A stretch of 64,000 nucleotides of DNA. It comes from an uncultured Mollicutes bacterium. Lineage in GTDB: Bacteria; Bacillota_I; Bacilli_A; RFN20; CAG-826. Below, piece by piece: positions 1 through 8,555 of the stretch. The position numbers were made by a program, and so were the translations under genes. Location: positions 1 through 64,000 of the forward strand of contig UQFQ01000002.1 in the NCBI GenBank assembly GCA_900540395.1, in the 5' to 3' direction. Numbering within the stretch: the stretch's first letter is position 1; every line of letters begins with the position of its first letter. The notes under the pieces were generated by a model that was not told the DNA's origin, did not search any database, and saw only the letters and a list, made by a program, of their open reading frames with translations.

Positions 1-150
1 GGCATTAGCCAAGATGGGGTAATTAAAAATTAATGTTTTTAATTACTTTTGTTCTACTTTTAGAAGTTGCAAAATTGCACTGACTCGAACCATTGGACTA
101 TTTTTAAATAAGAGTTAAAATTTACCATACACTGTAAATGCTAATTTGAG

Positions 151-225
151 ATGGTTGATTTAGAAAAAAGGATGAAGTTGGACAGATTGTTGAACAAAGT
201 AAAGGAGAATCTAAAAGATGAATAA
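151..225 (+). CDS. possible 24-residue leader ORF coupled to the radical SAM gene
   Basis: A short ATG frame of 24 charged residues ends 5 bases inside the following gene: its TAA at 223-225 overlaps the ATG at 218-220. The ribosome binding site of the next gene (aaaggag, 201-207) lies inside it. It could be a coupling leader or the last piece of a lost upstream gene. It has no clear ribosome binding site of its own and no recognisable family, so it may not be translated. Confidence 0.2.
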   Translation: MVDLEKRMKLDRLLNKVKENLKDE

Positions 226-1120
226 GAACGTAATCATAAGGCAAATCCAAGTCAAAGACGTAATGACCAAGTCTAACGCTCCTATCGGCGGATATTGCGT
301 CAACCCTTATATCGGATGCACACATGGCTGCAAATACTGCTATGCCTCATTCATGAAAAGATTCACAGGCCACACGGAAGAATGGGGAACGTTTTTGGAT
401 GTCAAAAACTGGCAGCCGATCAAGAATCTGGATAAATTCAAAGGCGAGCATATCATCATTGGGACTGTGACCGATGGATATCTGCCAGAAGAAGCCAAAT
501 ACAAGAACACTAGAAAACTATTGGAACAATTGGTGGGCGTTGACGCTGAACTGTTGATATGCACGAAATCTGATTTGGTAATTAGGGATTTGGATTTGTT
601 AAAGAAATTCGAGAAAGTCACGGTTTCTTGGTCAATTAATACCTTAGACGAAGGCTTCAGAAGTGATATGGACGATTCTGTGTCAATAGAAAGAAAATTA
701 AAAGCAATGAAGGAAGTGTATGATGCTGGTGTTAGAACAGTATGCTTCATTTCGCCGGTATTCCCAGGCATCACGGATTTCAAGAAGATATTCGAATTAG
801 CTAAAGATCAATGCGATTTGATATGGCTTGAAAACCTTAACCTAAGAGGTGGATTCAAAGGAAAAATAATGGATTATATCAAAGAAAAACATCCTGATTT
901 GTATCCTTTATACGAAAATATATATAATAAAAAAGACAGGAGCTATTTTGAAGAATTAGAAAAAGAGGCTGAGCAATTAGCCAAGGATAACGATTGTCCA
1001 TTCGTGGATAACGAAACACCATATGGAAGAGCTAAAAAAGGTCATCCAGTAATCGTTGATTATTTCTATCACGAAGAGGTTAGAGGTTCAAACAACACAG
1101 GAAAAAGAAATAGAAAGTAA
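218..1120 (+). CDS. SPL-family radical SAM protein (radical SAM mobile pair type)
   Basis: A 300-residue radical SAM enzyme of the spore-photoproduct-lyase-like group. The iron-sulfur motif C-x3-C-x2-C is visible at residues 34, 38 and 41 (CTHGCKYC). Later blocks such as SWSINTLDE, CFISPVFPGITD and WLENLNLRGG match what I know of the family annotated as radical SAM mobile pair protein B. The substrate is unknown. The start is supported by aaaggag 11 bases upstream. In its known form the family travels with a second radical SAM gene; none is seen here, so it is either a solitary copy or its partner lies left of the window. The first third is richer in G+C than the surroundings, which fits horizontal transfer. 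Confidence 0.8.
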   Translation: MNKNVIIRQIQVKDVMTKSNAPIGGYCVNPYIGCTHGCKYCYASFMKRFTGHTEEWGTFLDVKNWQPIKNLDKFKGEHIIIGTVTDGYLPEEAKYKNTRKLLEQLVGVDAELLICTKSDLVIRDLDLLKKFEKVTVSWSINTLDEGFRSDMDDSVSIERKLKAMKEVYDAGVRTVCFISPVFPGITDFKKIFELAKDQCDLIWLENLNLRGGFKGKIMDYIKEKHPDLYPLYENIYNKKDRSYFEELEKEAEQLAKDNDCPFVDNETPYGRAKKGHPVIVDYFYHEEVRGSNNTGKRNRK

Positions 1121-1242
1121 TCTGGGATTCATGAAAGGACCATCGCCACATAATAGACAATATGATTAATACCAAAAAAATTAGTCCTTTTATGGTTATT
1201 GTTTTAAATAATTTGAATAGTTCTTCTTTAAAAGGCGTCTTG

Positions 1243-2448
1243 TTATGATAACAAAAAGTCTATAAGGTTGACGATTTTTATACCGTTTAGATTAGTAACA
1301 TATGTTTTATCAGTTGTGATAATTGTTTTTTCATAAAAATCATGTGTAGAGCGAAATGGGGCAATTTCTCGTTCCTGCGTCTTTTTACCTACTAGCGTTT
1401 CAGTAACTTGAAAATAACGTGTTTCTTCTTTATTTATCACAACGAAGTCTATTTCTTTAGTGTCGTTTTTACCAACATAGACTTGATAGCCACGACGAAG
1501 AAGTTCTAAATACACAACGTTTTCGATCGAATGACCATAATTTTCGAGATTGTATCCGACAATGGCGTTTTTTAAACCAGTATCTGCAAGATAGTATTTT
1601 TCAAGTGATTTTAAGACCTCTTTACCTTTAACGTCATAGCGGTCTGCGCGGTAAATAATGAATGCATTTTCAAGCATTTGAAGGAGATTGCCAATTGTAG
1701 CAGGGCGCAGTGCCGTGTCGAGCTTTGCTTCGTTTGCAATATATTTTGCAATACTGTTTGTAGAGGTGATACTGCCTACATTATTGCATACAAAGGCAAA
1801 CACACGTTTTAATAGGTCTATATTTTTGAGATTGTTTCGGGCAAGTACGTCTTTCATAATGACTGTATCATAAATGCTGGATAAGAACATACCTATTGTT
1901 TGTTCGTCTTGAGGTAAAGACAAAAGCTGCGGCAAACCGCCGTATTTGAGATAGTTATTGAAAAGCTCTTCTCGACTCTTTCCTGTATCGTGGTAGTAGC
2001 CGTAGTACTCTTTGAAAGATAGCGGCTGCATTTTGATTTCTACATATCTGCCCGATATTAAGGTCGCTAGTTCTGAGGAGAGTAGATAGGCGTTAGAACC
2101 GGTAACATATATATCTGTATCGAATTCGAGCGAAAGTGAATTAATGGCTTTTTCCCAACCGCTTACCTGTTGTATTTCGTCGAAAAATAGATAATTTTTC
2201 TTGCCTGAAAGCATATTTTTATTAACTAGATCGTAGAGCTGCTTATAGTTGCGCACATCGTCGTATTTCATAAGCTCAAAATTAATGTATTGTATCTGAT
2301 CAGGATTGACTCCGCTTTGAAGGAGCTCATCGCGGAACATTTCAAGAAGTGTAGATTTTCCAGAACGACGCAAACCTGTAACAACTTTGATTACTTTATT
2401 GTCCTTGAATGCTTTTAAGCGTTGCATATATTCTTTTCTGTATATCAT
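1243..2448 (-). CDS. AAA_14/DUF4143 family ATPase
   Basis: A 401-residue P-loop ATPase. Walker A is GLRRSGKST at residues 25-33 and Walker B is YLFFDEIQ around 86-93. A TGS sensor-like motif lies near 115, and the second half is a DUF4143 region ending in a degenerate PD-(D/E)XK-like segment (KEIDFVV, then FQVTET where functional relatives have E-x-K). Members are common, fast-moving accessory genes of gut bacteria; their biological role is not established. It lies convergent with the radical SAM gene. A palindrome sits 52 bases upstream of the start and could be its operator. The start codon at 2446-2448 has a ggaga-type ribosome binding site just upstream. Confidence 0.88.
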   Translation of the reverse strand: MIYRKEYMQRLKAFKDNKVIKVVTGLRRSGKSTLLEMFRDELLQSGVNPDQIQYINFELMKYDDVRNYKQLYDLVNKNMLSGKKNYLFFDEIQQVSGWEKAINSLSLEFDTDIYVTGSNAYLLSSELATLISGRYVEIKMQPLSFKEYYGYYHDTGKSREELFNNYLKYGGLPQLLSLPQDEQTIGMFLSSIYDTVIMKDVLARNNLKNIDLLKRVFAFVCNNVGSITSTNSIAKYIANEAKLDTALRPATIGNLLQMLENAFIIYRADRYDVKGKEVLKSLEKYYLADTGLKNAIVGYNLENYGHSIENVVYLELLRRGYQVYVGKNDTKEIDFVVINKEETRYFQVTETLVGKKTQEREIAPFRSTHDFYEKTIITTDKTYVTNLNGIKIVNLIDFLLS

Positions 2449-2499
2449 AGATATTTCTCCTTTTATTAAATTATATGTTAAAAGTTATTAAAAATTAAG

Positions 2500-2525
2500 A
2501 GTTTTTACTCTACAGGGTAAAAACT
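2500..2525. promoter_or_regulatory. palindrome upstream of ATPase gene
   Basis: Perfect 9-bp inverted repeat agtttttac / gtaaaaact separated by 8 bases, about 52 bases upstream of the minus-strand ATPase start. A further half copy (agtttttac) lies near 2540. It resembles an operator for a dimeric regulator, possibly for autoregulation of the ATPase. The protein that binds it is unknown. Confidence 0.4.
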
Positions 2526-2599
2526 TACGAAAATACACAAGTTTTTACGAGTTTGCGCTGCAAAAAGTCTTCTTAAATATTAACAAGGAGACGCAAAGA

Positions 2600-2677
2600 A
2601 TGAACTCAATGTTTTTGGTTATTGATTTCATGACAATCATTTCATTTGTACTAGAAGTGCTAAACGTGCTCTTATAA
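2600..2677 (+). CDS. small hydrophobic peptide, 25 residues
   Basis: An ATG frame of 25 codons preceded by aaggag at 2584-2589 with a 10-base spacer. The product is almost entirely hydrophobic (starts MNSMFLVIDFMTII, ends LEVLNVLL) and would form one membrane helix. Size and composition recall holin-like or type I toxin peptides of Firmicutes, but there is no clear family match and no antisense RNA can be shown. It lies in a 324-base gap between two ATPase genes. Confidence 0.35.
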   Translation: MNSMFLVIDFMTIISFVLEVLNVLL

Positions 2678-2772
2678 TCTGACATTGTTTTAAAAATTAA
2701 GTGAGATTTTGCGCGGTTTTACTAAAAAAGAGAGAGAACATAAGAAGAGTTTCTGCTATTTACTTGCTTAAT

Positions 2773-3345
2773 TCACTCATCAAATAATGCATTAAAGTCT
2801 ATAAAATCAATTGTGTAATAATGCAAATTTAAAATTTTCTTTTCTTTGTTATAAGAGATATTTTTTTCATATAATTTAAGACATTTTAAATTAGATGCGC
2901 CATAATCCATAGGATTAGAAGCTAGTGTCGATAGAGATTTTGATTTTGAGTTAGTTAATTTAACTTCAATCACGATTGGAAAGTTTTTTGTTTCAAGAAC
3001 GAAATCAACTTCTAACCTATTAGGCTTTTGATAGTAAGATATATTTAAATCTTTGGCCTTTAATAAAGAGCAAACAGCATTTTCATATATTGCACCCTTA
3101 TAAATCCCACTATTTCCATTTAGTAAGATTTCTTGAGCTATTTTTCCATATGAAGGCATGATTAAGGAAATATCAGCAAAATATAGTTTGAATTGCTCAT
3201 CAATTTTATAGAAATTTAATGATATGTCTAATAACTTTAAATTTTTAATCTTGTAAGCTAGTCTAGAGCCAATTAACCATACAATTGCATCATAAAAAGC
3301 AGACGCTTTAGCATTATTTTTAAGTAGTGAATATTGAAACTTATT
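2773..3345 (-). pseudogene. 5'-truncated DUF4143 ATPase remnant
   Basis: The open frame runs from 3345 to the stop at 2773 and encodes only the C-terminal half of an AAA_14/DUF4143 ATPase. It includes the region equivalent to the DUF4143 'FKLYFADISLI' strand, the block LNGNSGIYKGAIYEN and the nuclease-like signature RLEVDFVLE followed by VIEVKL (D...E-x-K, intact). An in-frame stop at 3346-3348 and the absence of any P-loop upstream show that the ATPase domain is lost. The first ATG in frame is at 3159, which would give only 128 residues. A palindrome of the type seen near such genes remains upstream at 3381-3403. Confidence 0.75.
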
Positions 3346-3380
3346 TTAATGATTTGATTAGCTTCATTCTATTTAATTTC

Positions 3381-3403
3381 CACTTTTTACGGCGAATAAA
3401 GTG
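3381..3403. promoter_or_regulatory. cactttttacggc palindrome upstream of ATPase remnant
   Basis: Imperfect palindrome: cactttttac, ggcga, then ataaagtg. It lies just upstream of the truncated ATPase. The same motif recurs at 11171-11216. Probably a leftover operator; binder unknown. Confidence 0.4.
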
Positions 3404-3560
3404 TTAACACTATATTTATAAGGAAATAAGAATGTATAGAAAATACTTTGTTGATACTTTTATTAGAAGAATAAATATTTAACAGATTGATACTGTATTT
3501 TGTTATAATGTCAAGACCCTAACTGCAAAACTCCCGTGTACTTTTACTACATTCAGTGGT

Positions 3561-3590
3561 TTGCGTGTTTTACGGCGGTTATGCTATAGT
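3561..3590 (+). promoter_or_regulatory. putative promoter of the zinc-ribbon-like lipoprotein gene
   Basis: TTGCGT at 3561-3566, an 18-base spacer and TATAGT at 3585-3590, about 100 bases before the start codon. The sequence around it is already G+C richer than the left flank, so the promoter may have arrived together with the gene. Confidence 0.4.
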
Positions 3591-3688
3591 AAAAAGGTAA
3601 ACAGTGTCTGGTTGCGGGGTAAAATAATATTTTTTCGACGCTGCAGTAAAAGTTACACATAAACTGCAATGTCAGGGGAGGTTTAATA

Positions 3689-4918
3689 ATGAAAAAGAAA
3701 ATGCTTGCATTCATAACGGCGGCAATGAGCGTTGTTTTCGCGTTCTATCTTGCGGCTTGCAACGGCGGGAACGAAACTACGGGCGGGAACGGCACGCATA
3801 CGCATACTTATTCGGAGCAATGGTCGCATAACGATAACGAGCATTGGCACACCTGCACGGGCGCGGACTGCGACGAGGTAATCGACAAAGCCGCGCATAC
3901 TTGGGATAACGGCAATATAACGAAAGAGCCGACCTGCACGGCAAATGGCGAAATGATTTATACCTGCACCGTATGTAAGGCGACAAAAACGGAAGAAATT
4001 GCAACAACAGACCATGCTTTTTCTGAAAAATGGGAAAGCGACGACACTCATCATTGGCACAAGTGTATCAACTGCGACGAGATAAGCGGCAAAGCGGAAC
4101 ATTCGTATAATGCGGACGGCGTTTGCGTGTGCGGTTATAGGGCTATACCCGAAGAGACTCTCCCTACTACGTTGGATGAACTTATGCAAGAGGGTAACGA
4201 AAAGTATCAGGCAGTCGTCGTTGAAACATTGAACGACCATTTGCTCGAAGATATGCTGTATAAAACATTTAGTAGCAATTACGATCTAAATTGCGTTGAA
4301 ATCGACCAATGGGAAGTCGTTGATAGCGATAAAAACGGTATTATCGATTGTATAAAACTACATTTCTTCTACGATAATGCAATAATTTCGATGCTTTACA
4401 GAATATCTTGCGTTGAACCTAAAACGGAAATAACTTTACAAGATTTGTTAACCGAAAATCCTGACGCCGCAAAACTTGACGAAGCATTCGATAGAGGGAC
4501 TCCTTATGTCAACGGCGCCAAATATTCTAATGAATATGCTTTTGGTTATAACCCTACAATACAGGAGATGCGAAAACTCTTGTTAAATGCGGTCAATGAG
4601 AAACTTGCGAATGACGGCATTATCTCTGCGGTTGGCGAGAATACACGCTCATTTATTATAAGAGATGATAAATCTACGGAAGATACAACATTAGGGAAGG
4701 CAAGACGAATAGTGGTTATGAATTTAACAGAGAACGGCTATGAAGAAATTGCCATATTAATTCAAGAAGCGCTAACCGACAATGATGATGCAAAACTGAT
4801 AGAAAACTTAAACGCGGGAAAATACAAAGTTATAAGTGACGCAAAACGCGGCAAATTTACGGGCGTACTTCTAAAAGCCGATATGTCCGAAAATGGCGGT
4901 ACGGTAACAACGGATTAA
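3689..4918 (+). CDS. secreted lipoprotein with His/Cys zinc-ribbon-like repeats
   Basis: 409 residues with a lipoprotein signal peptide (MKKKMLAFITAAMSVVFAFY, lipobox LAAC with Cys near residue 24). Residues 35-130 hold repeated His- and Cys-rich blocks (HTHTYSEQWSHNDNEHWHTC, then W...CxxC...AH and again HHWHKCINCDE), the pattern of cysteine-paired zinc ribbons often found in surface lipoproteins of Clostridia. The remainder (about 150-409) is not recognised. The start is set by aggggaggt at 3673-3681. Base and codon use (gcg, gac, cgg-rich) differ clearly from neighbours, which points to recent transfer from a G+C richer donor. A hairpin at 4990-5011 probably terminates it. Confidence 0.7.
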   Translation: MKKKMLAFITAAMSVVFAFYLAACNGGNETTGGNGTHTHTYSEQWSHNDNEHWHTCTGADCDEVIDKAAHTWDNGNITKEPTCTANGEMIYTCTVCKATKTEEIATTDHAFSEKWESDDTHHWHKCINCDEISGKAEHSYNADGVCVCGYRAIPEETLPTTLDELMQEGNEKYQAVVVETLNDHLLEDMLYKTFSSNYDLNCVEIDQWEVVDSDKNGIIDCIKLHFFYDNAIISMLYRISCVEPKTEITLQDLLTENPDAAKLDEAFDRGTPYVNGAKYSNEYAFGYNPTIQEMRKLLLNAVNEKLANDGIISAVGENTRSFIIRDDKSTEDTTLGKARRIVVMNLTENGYEEIAILIQEALTDNDDAKLIENLNAGKYKVISDAKRGKFTGVLLKADMSENGGTVTTD

Positions 4919-4989
4919 GTTGCCGCAAGCATGCAAAAGACAAAGAGAAAAACGAAGAAAATTAAATAACAAAGTCAAGGCATTCACGC

Positions 4990-5013
4990 ACAAAAGCGTT
5001 AGCGCTTTTGTTA
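4990..5013 (+). terminator. probable terminator of the imported lipoprotein gene
   Basis: Inverted repeat acaaaagcg / cgcttttgt with a 4-base loop, followed by a short T-rich stretch, 72 bases after the lipoprotein stop. It likely marks the right end of the imported segment, since the DNA after it changes to local composition. Confidence 0.45.
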
Positions 5014-5189
5014 TCGAAGATGAAGATGGTAAAAGTGTAAGATGTGAATATCGAAGTGATGGAACAAGAAATGTTCAATCAATAGCTGAAAAGATTAATG
5101 GTGGCAGACATTTTGCAGCAAGCGGCGGAACATTATATTCTATGGAAGATATAAATAAAGTTATAGAGTATATAGATACATTAGAATAA
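4998..5189 (+). pseudogene. DHHA1-like C-terminal fragment
   Basis: The frame ending at 5189 carries the pattern RSDGTRNVQSIAEKINGG, then RHFAASG, close to the DHHA1 signature of DHH phosphoesterases (NV..IA..FGGGGH..ASG), although the third glycine is replaced by Arg. No DHH domain is present upstream; the frame continues into the terminator of the preceding lipoprotein gene with only a weak TTG start at 4920. It is best read as the tail of a DHH-family gene cut by insertion of the lipoprotein segment. Confidence 0.45.
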
Positions 5190-5333
5190 GAAAAAATAAC
5201 TGAAATTGTGAGTAGAAATGATATTCGTCCATTAGTCAATGAAAGAAATATTAAATTAGAAGATTTTAATGAAGTGTTAGATTACTTTTTAAATAGCAAA
5301 CAAAAAGGTAAGATTGTTTTTAGATACGATTAA
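5190..5333 (+). pseudogene. C-terminal remnant of a zinc/MDR-type dehydrogenase
   Basis: 48 codons in the same frame as the preceding stop read EKITEIVSRNDIRPLVNERN and later LEDFNEVLDYF and GKIVFRYD. This matches the end of medium-chain dehydrogenases/quinone oxidoreductases (IRPVVD...pLEdineA...G...GKIV). The catalytic and cofactor parts are absent, so it is a decayed gene end. Confidence 0.5.
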
Positions 5334-5532
5334 TTAAAGTTTAATTTTTTTAAATTGAATGATTTTTTGATAAATGATTTGAAAATTATCTATGGGGAGT
5401 TTTCCAAATGAAATTTTTCATAATAGTATGTAAAATGACAAATTGCTATGATAAATAGCGTTATTGCTACTTAACAGTGCTTATAATGCTACTTGTTATT
5501 TTTTATATTATTTGACGATGAGGTGATTTTGA

Positions 5533-6036
5533 GTGACATTGGGTGAAAGAATAAGAGAGTTAAGAAAGAAACATGGCTTATCTCAGGAACAATTAGCGGA
5601 TAAATTAAACGTGTCAAGACAGGCTGTTCAAAAATGGGAAGCAAATGTGAACGAGCCAAATATTGACACAATAAAATGTATTGCCTGTTATTTAAACGTT
5701 GATTACGAGTATCTTCTAAATGGAAAAGCGCTAGATTCTCCATTAAATGTTTTAGAAAACGAAAAGAAAGATTTAAATTCAAATGAAGTTAAAAAAACTT
5801 ATTTATCTTTATACTATGTTTTATTAGTTGTTTCAATTTTGATTTTAATACTTTGCTTCATTTGGTCTTTAGTTGATAAAAGGTCTCATCCAACATTAGG
5901 TCAAGGCTTCTATGTATGGTATATTCCATTTTATTCAAGCGATTTTGAATTAATTGTTTTCCAAATATTAAACATTTTAGGCGTTATCGGAATCATTGTA
6001 TCTTTAATTAAAATTATTAAAAGGAAGGAAAAATGA
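5533..6036 (+). CDS. XRE-family regulator with two C-terminal membrane segments
   Basis: 167 residues. Residues 3-60 form a typical lambda-repressor-like helix-turn-helix (LRKKHGLSQEQLADKLNVSR, then QAVQKWE). Two hydrophobic segments follow at about 92-115 and 140-160, so the regulator is probably tethered to the membrane, as in many Firmicutes XRE proteins. Translation begins at GTG 5533, supported by gatgaggtga at 5517-5526. It stands alone between a degraded stretch and a convergent MATE gene. The signal sensed is unknown. Confidence 0.75.
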   Translation: MTLGERIRELRKKHGLSQEQLADKLNVSRQAVQKWEANVNEPNIDTIKCIACYLNVDYEYLLNGKALDSPLNVLENEKKDLNSNEVKKTYLSLYYVLLVVSILILILCFIWSLVDKRSHPTLGQGFYVWYIPFYSSDFELIVFQILNILGVIGIIVSLIKIIKRKEK

Positions 6037-6213
6037 AAATGACAATTATTTAGTTTTTCAAATTCAAAAGTTTCGCTTCAAGATTTCACAATTGATGCTT
6101 TTATCAATTTTAAAAGTAATATTTTATATAGTTTTGACAATGAATAAATTTCCAGCAATACCCAAATGAAGTTTTTGCTTTTTGAGATTTAAAAGGATTG
6201 CGATTGTCTTTCT

Positions 6214-7629
6214 TTAGTTTATTCCTTTGAGTAAGTTAATTGTTTTCCATCTGCCTTTTCGCCAGCGAATAAAAAAACCAATTCCGCGTACACATTCGTC
6301 GAGGCAAGCACCAATAAAAGCACCATAAATACCTAATTTGAAGACGGTACATAGAAGTGCTGAAGCTCCGACTGTAAACACCCATGATGTGATGATAGAA
6401 CTTATCACTGGAAATGCAATATCTCCGGCCGTCTCTAATCCTTTAACATAAACTAAATTAGTTGCTCTACCTTGTTCTAACACAACGTTGATACAAAGGC
6501 AAAAAACTGCTGTTAATCCACAGTACATAAAATCCACATTATTGATATTGATTGCTGGATTGTTAATTGCAGGAGTCATTAGTGTTCCAAAAAGAGGATA
6601 AGCAATTCCTAAAACGATTAGTGACATGACAAAAGACACAATTTGTGCCATTTTACCTGTATCGCTAACGAGTTTATAAACTTCTTCTTTGTTTTGATTG
6701 CCCAAAAGATTACCTTCGATGACTTGCATAGCTATTCCGCTGCCACTTGCAAACAAGTAAATAATGGAAGTGATGGTCATAATGAATGTTCTTAAATTTT
6801 GATCTAAAACTGTGCAAGAATAGTTAACAATAATTGCTAAAACAAATTGTGATAAATTATATGATAAAGTTTCCCCAGCTGTTGGCAATCCAATCTTTAG
6901 TTGTTTTTTAAGCAACATAGACGGAAATGGACGAAGAGATCTAAATGAAATTTTTGATTTAACTGTCACTTTAAAGAAAATATACGAAATAAGGCAAGAG
7001 ATAAAACGAGAAATTAATGTAGCTAATCCCACACCAATCAATTGATCTTCAACGTCAAGATTTGGAATTCCCCATAGCACAATTGCACAAATGACAATAT
7101 TGATAATGTTGGTGGCAAAAGTAATAATAGTTGGCTCAACCATTTTTTTATTCGCTCGTAAAAAACTTGAAAAAGCTTGATATAAAGAATAAAAAACAAG
7201 AGAAGGTGCTGAGACATATAAGTAGAGTTTAGCCAGTGGAATAATTTGTGCATCGACTTGCATCCAATCAAAAATAAACGGCGAAATAGCTAAAAGAATG
7301 CCACAGACTATTATTCCGATAAATAAATTCAAAAATAGTGTAAGTGGATAAATCTTTTTAATTCCTTCTTCATTATCCAATCCTTTTAATTGTGTGATGA
7401 GAATAAGAGAAGATGTTGATAGCACGCTAAACGCGACAATAAAAATATTGCTTATTTGATTTACCTGTCCTATAGCGTTGGTGGCTTGAGGTACACCAGC
7501 AAACATAAATTGATTAACATAGCCAATACCGACGCCTAAAATCAGTTCGATAAAAACTGGAACAGCCAATTTGATGACTTCTTTATTGCGTGAGAATAAG
7601 CTAAATAGAGGAAACTTTTGTTTTTTCAC
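6214..7629 (-). CDS. MATE-family efflux transporter
   Basis: 471 residues with about twelve hydrophobic segments. The N-terminus (LAVPVFIELILGVGIGYVNQ) and the repeated half containing KIGLPTAGE around residue 245 match MatE transporters, which export drugs or metabolites in exchange for Na+ or H+. Length is normal for the family. It is a single-gene unit on the minus strand; the substrate cannot be inferred. Confidence 0.85.
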   Translation of the reverse strand: MKKQKFPLFSLFSRNKEVIKLAVPVFIELILGVGIGYVNQFMFAGVPQATNAIGQVNQISNIFIVAFSVLSTSSLILITQLKGLDNEEGIKKIYPLTLFLNLFIGIIVCGILLAISPFIFDWMQVDAQIIPLAKLYLYVSAPSLVFYSLYQAFSSFLRANKKMVEPTIITFATNIINIVICAIVLWGIPNLDVEDQLIGVGLATLISRFISCLISYIFFKVTVKSKISFRSLRPFPSMLLKKQLKIGLPTAGETLSYNLSQFVLAIIVNYSCTVLDQNLRTFIMTITSIIYLFASGSGIAMQVIEGNLLGNQNKEEVYKLVSDTGKMAQIVSFVMSLIVLGIAYPLFGTLMTPAINNPAININNVDFMYCGLTAVFCLCINVVLEQGRATNLVYVKGLETAGDIAFPVISSIITSWVFTVGASALLCTVFKLGIYGAFIGACLDECVRGIGFFIRWRKGRWKTINLLKGIN

Positions 7630-7795
7630 AAGTAATAATTCTATATTCTAAAACTAGTATTACAAGAGTCTTTTGTATTTTGTTTGCAAATTGTATTTTA
7701 TAGATATTTATAATAAAGAATTTTTGAAAAATACTTAAATTTAATTAAAAATTAAATAATTTATTATATAAATTAAATAAAGGAGGTTTATATCA

Positions 7796-8053
7796 ATGGC
7801 AAATATTAATATAACCATACGCATTGATAAGGAATTGAAGAAAGAAGCAGATAATCTCTTTCATCAATTAGGCATGTCCTTTACCACCGCCGTCACGATT
7901 TTTGTTCAACAAACCGTCCGCGAACAAAGGATTCCTTTTGATATTAGGCTTCATCAAGAGAGAGCCGTGGCTGCAACGAGCGTGGAAGTGGAAAAGATTT
8001 CAAATAAATATCTTGATGAGAATAAAAAAGCTTACCAAGAACTTGCCAAATGA
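7796..8053 (+). CDS. relB: RelB/DinJ-family antitoxin
   Basis: 85 residues. The N-terminal ribbon-helix-helix segment (NINITIRIDKELKKEADNLF, then GMSFTTAVTIFVQQTVR) is typical of RelB/DinJ antitoxins, which bind DNA as dimers and neutralise a partner toxin. A strong aggaggt lies at 7781-7787. The stop overlaps the start of the following Doc-type toxin frame by ATGA, a normal operon arrangement. The symbol denotes the family only. Confidence 0.8.
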   Translation: MANINITIRIDKELKKEADNLFHQLGMSFTTAVTIFVQQTVREQRIPFDIRLHQERAVAATSVEVEKISNKYLDENKKAYQELAK

Positions 8054-8430
8054 AATATTTAACTAAAGAGCAAATTATTTACCTTCAATAACAGCTTATG
8101 CAAGAATTTGGCGGCATAGGAGGAATTCGAAATGAAAATCTTTTGGAATCTGCTATTGCTTCGCCATTTCAAACATTTTCATCGAAAGAATTTTATCCTA
8201 CTATAGAAGAAAAGGCTGCACGTCTTGAATACGGACTAGTTTCCAATCATTGTTTTTTTGACGGAAACAAAAGAATTGGTGCGCATGCTATGCTTGTCTT
8301 TTTAGTATTAAATGATATTCAACTTGATTTTACGCAGGAAGAGTTGATTCGGATTTTTCTAGACTTCGCTTCCAGTAATTTTGACTATAGCACTCTTCTG
8401 GTTTGGATTAGAAGTCACGAGAGAAAATAG
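8050..8430 (+). pseudogene. doc: Doc/Fic-type toxin with in-frame stop at codon 14
   Basis: The frame starts at ATG 8050, overlapping the antitoxin stop, reads MKYLTKEQIIYLQ, and then meets TAA at 8089-8091 before resuming in frame with QLMQEFGGIGGIRNENLLES. The rest is a complete death-on-curing protein including the Fic motif HCFFDGNKRIG. Doc proteins AMPylate or phosphorylate EF-Tu. The stop is a single-codon lesion in otherwise well-preserved sequence. Restart at ATG 8098 would give 110 residues lacking helix 1. Either a dead toxin held with its antitoxin or a recent mutation. Confidence 0.8.
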
Positions 8431-8506
8431 TAAGTTAAAATCATCAAATTGACTTGCGAATTTTTATTTTAAAAAATTAAATATTACCCTAAGTGTTTTA
8501 TTGAAA

Positions 8507-8553
8507 TATCACCCATTTTTTATAATAATAGTAATAGAAATATGTGGGTGATA
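8507..8553 (+). promoter_or_regulatory. inverted repeat around the promoter of the Schlafen-type gene
   Basis: tatcaccca (8507-8515) and its exact reverse complement tgggtgata (8545-8553) flank the -10-like TATAAT at 8521-8526. The right arm also contains the only ribosome binding site (gggtgat) of the gene at 8556. The layout fits an autoregulatory operator or a hairpin controlling translation. Confidence 0.45.
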
Positions 8554-8555
8554 AA

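Noticed and set aside
60..100. gcactgactcgaacc looks like the T arm of a minus-strand tRNA.
   Set aside because: The stem bases next to the loop do not pair and no cloverleaf can be drawn; at most a tRNA-derived scrap.
4920..5189. 89-codon frame from TTG as an intact gene.
   Set aside because: Its first 25 codons span the terminator of the preceding lipoprotein and only the last 60 resemble a DHHA1 tail.
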